NCBI GenBank assembly: GCA_964429135.1
Contig: CAYSAU010000014.1
Span: 1 to 64,000 of the forward strand
DNA from: CAZSDU01 sp964429135
GTDB lineage: Bacteria > Bacteroidota > Bacteroidia > Bacteroidales > FEN-979
Length of the DNA: 64,000 bases
Direction of reading: 5' to 3'
Positions within the stretch are counted from its first letter, which is position 1. Each line of letters opens with the position of its first letter. Below are positions 59,901 through 64,000 of the stretch, one piece after another. The notes beneath the pieces are model-generated. The model saw only the letters and a list, made by a program, of their open reading frames with translations. It did no database searches and had not been told where the DNA came from. Position numbers and translations under genes: made by a program.

Positions 59901-62372
59901 AGCTCTATGTTTTTAACCCTCATTGTCGTACCTATCATTTATGAGAAAATGGCGACATTCATCGAGAAAAGAAAAAAACAGGGAGAGGATAAAATCATGA
60001 TAGATCAAGCAAAAAGATCAGTAACAAACTTTAAATTATGGTTGCCGTTTATCTTACTTTTTACCCTTTCCAGCAATTCCCAGGCCCAGCAAGCATTGAC
60101 GTTTAAAACCCAAAGGATCAGGATCGCTGTCGTTTATGATGGCCCTGCAAGGGTTAACCAGGAATTTCAAAACTATATTGTTCAGGAAGTGGAAAGCCTG
60201 ATGGCCGGGCAGGTGGATGTTGATTTTATGGATATCCAACCTACCACTGGGAAATGGACAATGGAGACGGTTCATGCCATCCATGATCAATTGCTCTCCG
60301 ATCCCAGCGTCGACATCATCATCTCCATGGGAGTCCTGGGTTCTCAGGATTTGGCTGAACGAGCGGCCTTATCAAAACCAGTTATTGCCGGGATGATCCT
60401 TAACCATGAATTGCAAAAGATCCCCTGGTCAAATGGTAGCAGCGGCAGACCAAATCTCTCCTATATCCAGTTAAAACCTTCCCTCGATAACGAATTTAAA
60501 GAGCTGAAAAAAATCGTTCCATTCAGGAATATCTCTATGGTGATCAGTAGGGATTACTATAGAGTGATCAATCCCGACCATATTCCCCTTGGAATTTTTG
60601 ATACTGTTGCTGGAGTCAGGATCAACCTGATCTTTGCGGATACTTCAGCAGATGCAATTTTAAACTCTATTCCGGATGATGCGGAAGCAGTCTATCTCGA
60701 CGCCCTCTTCCGTATGCCTGATAAGGAATTTTACCGCATGATCGACTCGCTGAATGCAAAAAAAATACCCAGCTTTGGATTTGATCAGACCTTGGTTGAA
60801 GAGGGTGTACTGGCTTCTGTCTATCCGCGGATCATTGCCAGACTGTCGAAACGAATGGCTTTAAATGTGCAACAGATTTTATTGGGACATAATGCTTCCG
60901 TTCTGCCGGTTGAATTGCTTGCAGGGAAAGGATATTTTCTAAATCTGGGGACTTTCGGGAAACTGGGACTGAAACTCATTTCCTGGGATCTATTCACCGA
61001 GGCCACCATCGTGGATTTGAAAAAACAGGATACCGCAGTAAGGTTTATTTCCCTTCCCGATTTGATTACTGTAGCCCTAGATAGCAATCAGGATCTGGTA
61101 GCCAAAAAATTTGATGTTCTTGCTGGATCAAAGGATATTAACATTGCTCGTGCTGCACTTCTTCCTTACATCAATATCAACGCGACTGGAACCTTAAACG
61201 ATAAGCTGAATTATCAACCTCCGCAAATGATCACGGCCAATGCAGGCGGAACTCAGACAATTTACTCAGAACCGTATTGGGCTGAGGTAAAAGTTGCAAA
61301 ATCCAGGCAATCTGCCCGTGAGGAAGAACTTAACGCTCAAAAACTTGAGATCGGCAACCAGGTTGCTCAGGCTTATCTCGATATTCTCGAATATCGCGGT
61401 AATTTTTATCTCCTGATCAATAACTTGATGATTGCCAGATCAAACCTTGAGGTTGCACGCATGAAAAAGGAAACAGGTTCTGCAGGAGAAGATGAAGTAC
61501 TGAGGTGGCAGATCGAAGTGGCCCAATCCAAGAGGAATGTCATTTCGTCTTATGCTTCCATCACTCAGGGCGCTTATACACTGGTTCAGCTCGTACACGC
61601 GAAAAGCCTCACTTCCTATGATATTGCTGAATTTAAATTGGAGAAATCCGGCCTGATGATCGCCGATTCAAGCTTTCTGTCGATCCTTGATGACCCTATC
61701 CGTTTACAGAAACTGGGACATTTTCTGGTCAAGGAAGGCATCGCTAATTCACCAACGCTCAGTCAGTATAAATTCTTGATAGAAGCTCAGCAACGATATT
61801 ATCAATCGAGCAGTATTTCCAGATATATTCCCACGGCAACTGCTTTTGGAAATTACAACAATTATCTGTATCAGTCGCCTTATCAGTTACCGGGAGGTAT
61901 AACTGCTATTAACCCAAGTCAATCCTGGTCGATTGGAGCTAAAGTCGAAATCCCGCTTTTCACAGGCTTAAAAAACAATGCCATCGCTCAGAAGAATCGT
62001 TTGACACTGGCTCAATTGAAAAGTGAGCAACAATCAGTTATCGATAAACTCGAATCTTCCATCTTTTCCAATCTTTCTGCCTTGATGTCGGCCTATTATG
62101 ATTATAAACAAATGTTAATCGCGGAAAAAGCTGCGGCAAAGAATTTTGATATCGTCAACAACCAGTATCTCCTCGGGAAGAAAAGCATTCTTGATGTTTT
62201 GGATGCACAACGACAAAATCTCACAACCGGGATGTCAGTAAATACTACTTTCAGCTCTTTCGTGAAAAATTATTTTAAACTCCAGCAATCGTTGGGCAGA
62301 CTGGATTACCAGTTGACAATCAGTGAAAAATCTGAGTTTAAAAAACGGCTGGAAGAATACATGCGTCAGTAA
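56913..62372 (+). CDS. RND permease fused to binding-protein-like and TolC domains
   Basis: One frame of 1819 codons with no internal stop. Residues 1 to about 1022 are a complete RND (HAE1/AcrB-like) permease: N-terminal ELAIKRPSFIIVIFLALGL, TM4 GILVDDSIVVLENIYHH with D401 and D402 of the proton relay, and the second half to VPIIYEKMATFIEKRKK. Residues 1029-1058 then form a signal peptide: basic MIDQAKRSVTNFK, hydrophobic LWLPFILLFTLSS and the cleavage site NSQA (S1056, A1058), followed by Q. Residues about 1069-1385 resemble ABC substrate-binding proteins (RIAVVYDGPARVNQEFQNYI, IDQTLVEEGVLASVY). Residues about 1395-1819 are a TolC/outer-membrane-efflux domain (PDLITVALDSNQDLVAKKFDV, ISRYIPTATAFGNYN, LGKKSILDVLDAQRQNLT). 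An SD-like GGGAGAGG precedes the internal ATG at 59997. Confidence 0.9.
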   Translation: MSLTELAIKRPSFIIVIFLALGLIAVFGYFQLGYELLPKIEAPYVTVQTIYPGASPAEVESNVTRVIEDALSGIEKVKNITSVSYEGFSIVFLEFYRSAKINFAVQDVQRKVNEIISTLPKDSKTPALLTYSASQMPVLRLSLTSNLPPAKFYTLVDDQIKPGLSRVPGVGNIIITGGSKREIRVNVDAQKARSYGLGIGQVANSLYTANIDFPTGKLMDPSHQFVVRVAGKFTSLEEMKNLVVGYSAQGGEIRLSDVAEVQDGTVDPTRISRFNGVNALGMEIQKQNDANMVKVCELVHKELSRLESDFKNIRLHFDIADDQSIYTMKAANAVMEDLGLAILLVASVMFLFLHSFRTSLIVMVSIPCSLTSAFVVMWVFGMSLNLFTLLALSLVIGILVDDSIVVLENIYHHLEKGEGKFSAALKGRTEIGFAAVSITFVDIVVFVPLALTTGLIGDIVRGFSIIILVSTLTSLLVSFTVTPILASRFARLESYETRSLLNRFGKLFEQGFSYITEKYTSWLEWSLLHPNKVLTLVAAGLLLTLLIPIAGLTGFEFMKQTDRSQFSVALEFAPGTTLESNNRQTQKIEQRIAALPEVTSILTNIGKGGDGVSTDNQTEIVVSLCAKELRSLSTVALGQKVKKLTSDIPGVKVYINQIDFTGGTSGAPVSVEITGVNFDSIMKTAEIVARNLILTPGVTYLKFSATKGNPETRVEIDRQKMAALGLTVTDVGTTLQVALTGNNDSKYREGSNQYDIRVSLDKFDRSNPDDIAHLSFINPKKEIIELQQFATIYQSSGPTKLERKNRNAMTNVSAYTDGSPSGSVIQAFTAKIGDSKAEGTRIRFGGDQDEMLTSFLSLFVALIAGILFVYFIMVILYDSFVYPFVVLFSIPVALIGAILALAITGNTINVFSILGLIMMVGLVAKNAILIVDRANERRSAGETIRNALIDAGRMRIRPIFMTTLAMIFGMLPIATASGAGAEWKNGLAWVLIGGLTSSMFLTLIVVPIIYEKMATFIEKRKKQGEDKIMIDQAKRSVTNFKLWLPFILLFTLSSNSQAQQALTFKTQRIRIAVVYDGPARVNQEFQNYIVQEVESLMAGQVDVDFMDIQPTTGKWTMETVHAIHDQLLSDPSVDIIISMGVLGSQDLAERAALSKPVIAGMILNHELQKIPWSNGSSGRPNLSYIQLKPSLDNEFKELKKIVPFRNISMVISRDYYRVINPDHIPLGIFDTVAGVRINLIFADTSADAILNSIPDDAEAVYLDALFRMPDKEFYRMIDSLNAKKIPSFGFDQTLVEEGVLASVYPRIIARLSKRMALNVQQILLGHNASVLPVELLAGKGYFLNLGTFGKLGLKLISWDLFTEATIVDLKKQDTAVRFISLPDLITVALDSNQDLVAKKFDVLAGSKDINIARAALLPYININATGTLNDKLNYQPPQMITANAGGTQTIYSEPYWAEVKVAKSRQSAREEELNAQKLEIGNQVAQAYLDILEYRGNFYLLINNLMIARSNLEVARMKKETGSAGEDEVLRWQIEVAQSKRNVISSYASITQGAYTLVQLVHAKSLTSYDIAEFKLEKSGLMIADSSFLSILDDPIRLQKLGHFLVKEGIANSPTLSQYKFLIEAQQRYYQSSSISRYIPTATAFGNYNNYLYQSPYQLPGGITAINPSQSWSIGAKVEIPLFTGLKNNAIAQKNRLTLAQLKSEQQSVIDKLESSIFSNLSALMSAYYDYKQMLIAEKAAAKNFDIVNNQYLLGKKSILDVLDAQRQNLTTGMSVNTTFSSFVKNYFKLQQSLGRLDYQLTISEKSEFKKRLEEYMRQ

Positions 62373-62396
62373 ACCACGGGGTCAGATTATAGCGAA

Positions 62397-63746
62397 TTAA
62401 ACATGAAAGACCAGAACACTTAAAGCCCAATAAGTGACAGAGCCTGCAATATATCCAATAAATGCCCATAAGGAGATCTTTTTCAGGTACCAGATAAAAT
62501 CGATCTTTTCCATCCCCATGACGGCGACTCCTGCAGCAGAACCGATTATGAGCATACTCCCTCCTGTTCCTGCACAGTAAGCCAGCATTTCCCAGAAGTA
62601 ATGGTCAGGCATGAAGGTGTTCTGATACATCCCCATGGCTCCGGCAACTAGAGGAACATTGTCTACCACCGATGAAAGTACACCGATAATGACATTGATC
62701 ACGTAAAGGTTTCCAACGTATTTATCCAGTGATTTTGCAAGCAGGTCTAAATGACCTACCGTCTGAAGCGCAGCCACGGCCAGCAAAATACCGAGGAAGA
62801 AGAGGACACTTGCCGTATCAACTTTATGAAGCACCCCTGCTACAGTTCGTTTTGAACGAAATTCGTCATTTTTGGATTTATGAAGAATCTCGGTGACAAT
62901 CCACAAAACACTAAGTCCGAGTAAAATCCCAATATAGGGGGGGAGATGTGTGATGGTCTTGAAGACAGGAACAAAAAGCAGGGAACAAATGCCGAGCCAG
63001 AATACGAGATTTCGCTCAAAATAGGTGGTAGGATTCTTGACATGCTCAGCATCTGCCTGGGCTGATTTTTGGATATTCCCTTTCATTGTCATGGATAGCA
63101 AGGCCAGAGGAACGACCATGGAAATAACACTGGGGATAAAAGTTTTAATGATGATATTGACAGTAGTCACATGGCCTCCAATCCAGAGCATGATGGTGGT
63201 CACATCGCCGATAGGGCTGAAAGCGCCCCCACTGTTGGCAGCGATAATTACCATCCCGGCAAAGAACCAGCGTTCTTTTTTATCGCTTACCAGTTTTCGC
63301 AACAGTGCAACCATCACGATGGAAGTGGTCAGGTTATCAAGAACAGCGGAAAGGAAAAAGGTAATGACACTGATTACCCAAAGCAATTTTACTTTGTTGG
63401 TCGTTTTAATCTTGTCAGTAATGATGCGAAATCCTTCATGTGAATCAACCAGCTCAACAATGGTCATAGCGCCAAGCAGGAAAAAGAGAATTTCTGAAAT
63501 TTCTCCCAGATGTTCAAGCAGTGCATGATGAGACAACCAATCTAAAAAACTCCCGTCGGGATTTTTCAATAGGTATTCATGGAAGGAAGAGGGGTTCACA
63601 AGGAGCTGGTCGCCACCGATCACAAACAACACCCACATCGCAACTGCGAGAAAAAGTGCAGTGGCTGATTTGTTCACTTTGAGCGGATGCTCCAAGGCTA
63701 TGGTTGCATAACCAAGGACAAAAACAACAATCATTAAGGTAAACAT
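62397..63746 (-). CDS. nhaD: NhaD-type Na+/H+ antiporter
   Basis: A 449-residue integral membrane protein of the ArsB/NhaD permease group. Hallmarks are AVLDNLTTSIVMVALLRKLV near residue 140 and IIAANSGGAFSPIGDVTTIMLWIGG near 175, both in the ion-transport region, plus SSVVDNVPLVAGAMGMY near 370 and GTGGSMLIIGSAAGVAVMG near 400. It exchanges cytoplasmic Na+ for outside H+. It follows rnfA by 47 bp on the same strand and converges on the efflux fusion gene with only 24 bp between the stops. It probably belongs to the rnf operon whose start lies outside the window. Confidence 0.93.
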   Translation of the reverse strand: MFTLMIVVFVLGYATIALEHPLKVNKSATALFLAVAMWVLFVIGGDQLLVNPSSFHEYLLKNPDGSFLDWLSHHALLEHLGEISEILFFLLGAMTIVELVDSHEGFRIITDKIKTTNKVKLLWVISVITFFLSAVLDNLTTSIVMVALLRKLVSDKKERWFFAGMVIIAANSGGAFSPIGDVTTIMLWIGGHVTTVNIIIKTFIPSVISMVVPLALLSMTMKGNIQKSAQADAEHVKNPTTYFERNLVFWLGICSLLFVPVFKTITHLPPYIGILLGLSVLWIVTEILHKSKNDEFRSKRTVAGVLHKVDTASVLFFLGILLAVAALQTVGHLDLLAKSLDKYVGNLYVINVIIGVLSSVVDNVPLVAGAMGMYQNTFMPDHYFWEMLAYCAGTGGSMLIIGSAAGVAVMGMEKIDFIWYLKKISLWAFIGYIAGSVTYWALSVLVFHV

Positions 63747-63793
63747 AGTCGATAAAATTTCAGGTTAGAAATATTGATGATTACTTTTTTCCA

Positions 63794-64000
63794 TCAGACG
63801 ATCCCGGAAAATCCCATGAATGCAAGTGCCATCAACCCTGCCACAATCAGGGCAATGGGAACACCGCGCATGCCTTTGGGAATACCGACGAGTTCAAGTT
63901 GCTCGCGAATCCCCGCAAATAATACCAGAGTAAAACCAAAACCAATGGCATTTCCTATGGCAAACACCACGCTTTTGACCAGGTCAAAATCCTTCTGTAT
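63794..64000 (-). CDS. rnfA: RnfA, C-terminal part
   Basis: The final 68 codons of an RnfA (RsxA) protein; its 5' end is beyond the window edge. The end reads VVFAIGNAIGFGFTLVLFAG then GIPKGMRGVPIALIVAGLMALAFMGFSGIV, with the last segment nearly identical to the E. coli RnfA end (ALITAGLMALAFMGFSGLV). RnfA is a membrane subunit of the ferredoxin:NAD oxidoreductase (Rnf) that pumps Na+ or H+. The gene is too short for an ordinary frame cutoff, but the match is clear. NhaD follows downstream. Confidence 0.9.
   Translation of the reverse strand: MQKDFDLVKSVVFAIGNAIGFGFTLVLFAGIREQLELVGIPKGMRGVPIALIVAGLMALAFMGFSGIV

Noticed and set aside
1..64000. CRISPR arrays, toxin-antitoxin pairs and restriction systems
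   Set aside because: No regular spaced repeats and no recognisable proteins of these systems were found.

Overview
The window looks like a chromosomal piece of an anaerobic or facultative member of the Bacteroidota, probably Bacteroidales-like. The signs are promoters of the TAnnTTTG (-7) type, few Shine-Dalgarno sites, type IX secretion (T9SS) C-terminal sorting domains, carboxypeptidase-regulatory-like and DUF4625/FISUMP/SBBP proteins, an ECF sigma/FecR pair, multi-membrane-span AraC regulators, and sodium bioenergetics (Na+-NQR, NhaD, RnfA). No phage, intact insertion sequence, integrase, CRISPR array or rRNA was seen. One tRNA (Leu, CAA) is present.

Layout. 0-2.3 kb: two poorly known exported proteins, one with an apparent frameshift just after its lipoprotein signal. 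2.3-12.2 kb: housekeeping and small metabolic genes (cstA, a ferritin-like protein, a transglutaminase-like protein, a FISUMP protein, glycyl-tRNA synthetase, a DUF218 protein, pth, rplY, prs, tRNA-Leu). 12.6-14.6 kb: a methyltransferase, a small secreted repeat protein and a SET-domain protein. 14.6-18.8 kb: a probable metal-uptake operon (small His/Cys protein, TonB-dependent receptor, two DUF4625 lipoproteins). 18.8-44 kb: a long minus-strand accessory region of secreted or envelope proteins (PD40/T9SS proteins, alpha/beta hydrolases, beta-lactamase-fold hydrolases, S41 peptidase, matrixin-type and DUF4932 metallopeptidases, methyltransferases) and AraC-type regulators; it carries decayed gene pieces and five copies of one 27-bp dyad element, four of them 41-64 bp in front of start codons. 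44.3-48.7 kb: an ECF sigma/FecR cell-surface-signalling cluster with two carboxypeptidase-regulatory-like proteins. 48.8-55.7 kb: methylmalonyl-CoA decarboxylase, nqrABCDEF and a convergent nqrM-like gene. 55.8-62.4 kb: an RND efflux operon in which the permease is fused in frame to a substrate-binding-like domain and a TolC domain. 62.4-64 kb: nhaD and the end of rnfA.

How it fits together: NQR and RNF move Na+ (or H+) at the cost of NADH or ferredoxin redox energy and NhaD exchanges Na+ for H+, so the right end is a sodium-cycle region. The accessory region reads as a growing and decaying collection of exported hydrolases, some probably sharing one regulator through the repeated dyad. The most unusual items are the 1819-residue RND/TolC polyprotein with an internal signal peptide, the repeated dyad element, and the sigma/anti-sigma locus whose STN-bearing partner has no TonB barrel.
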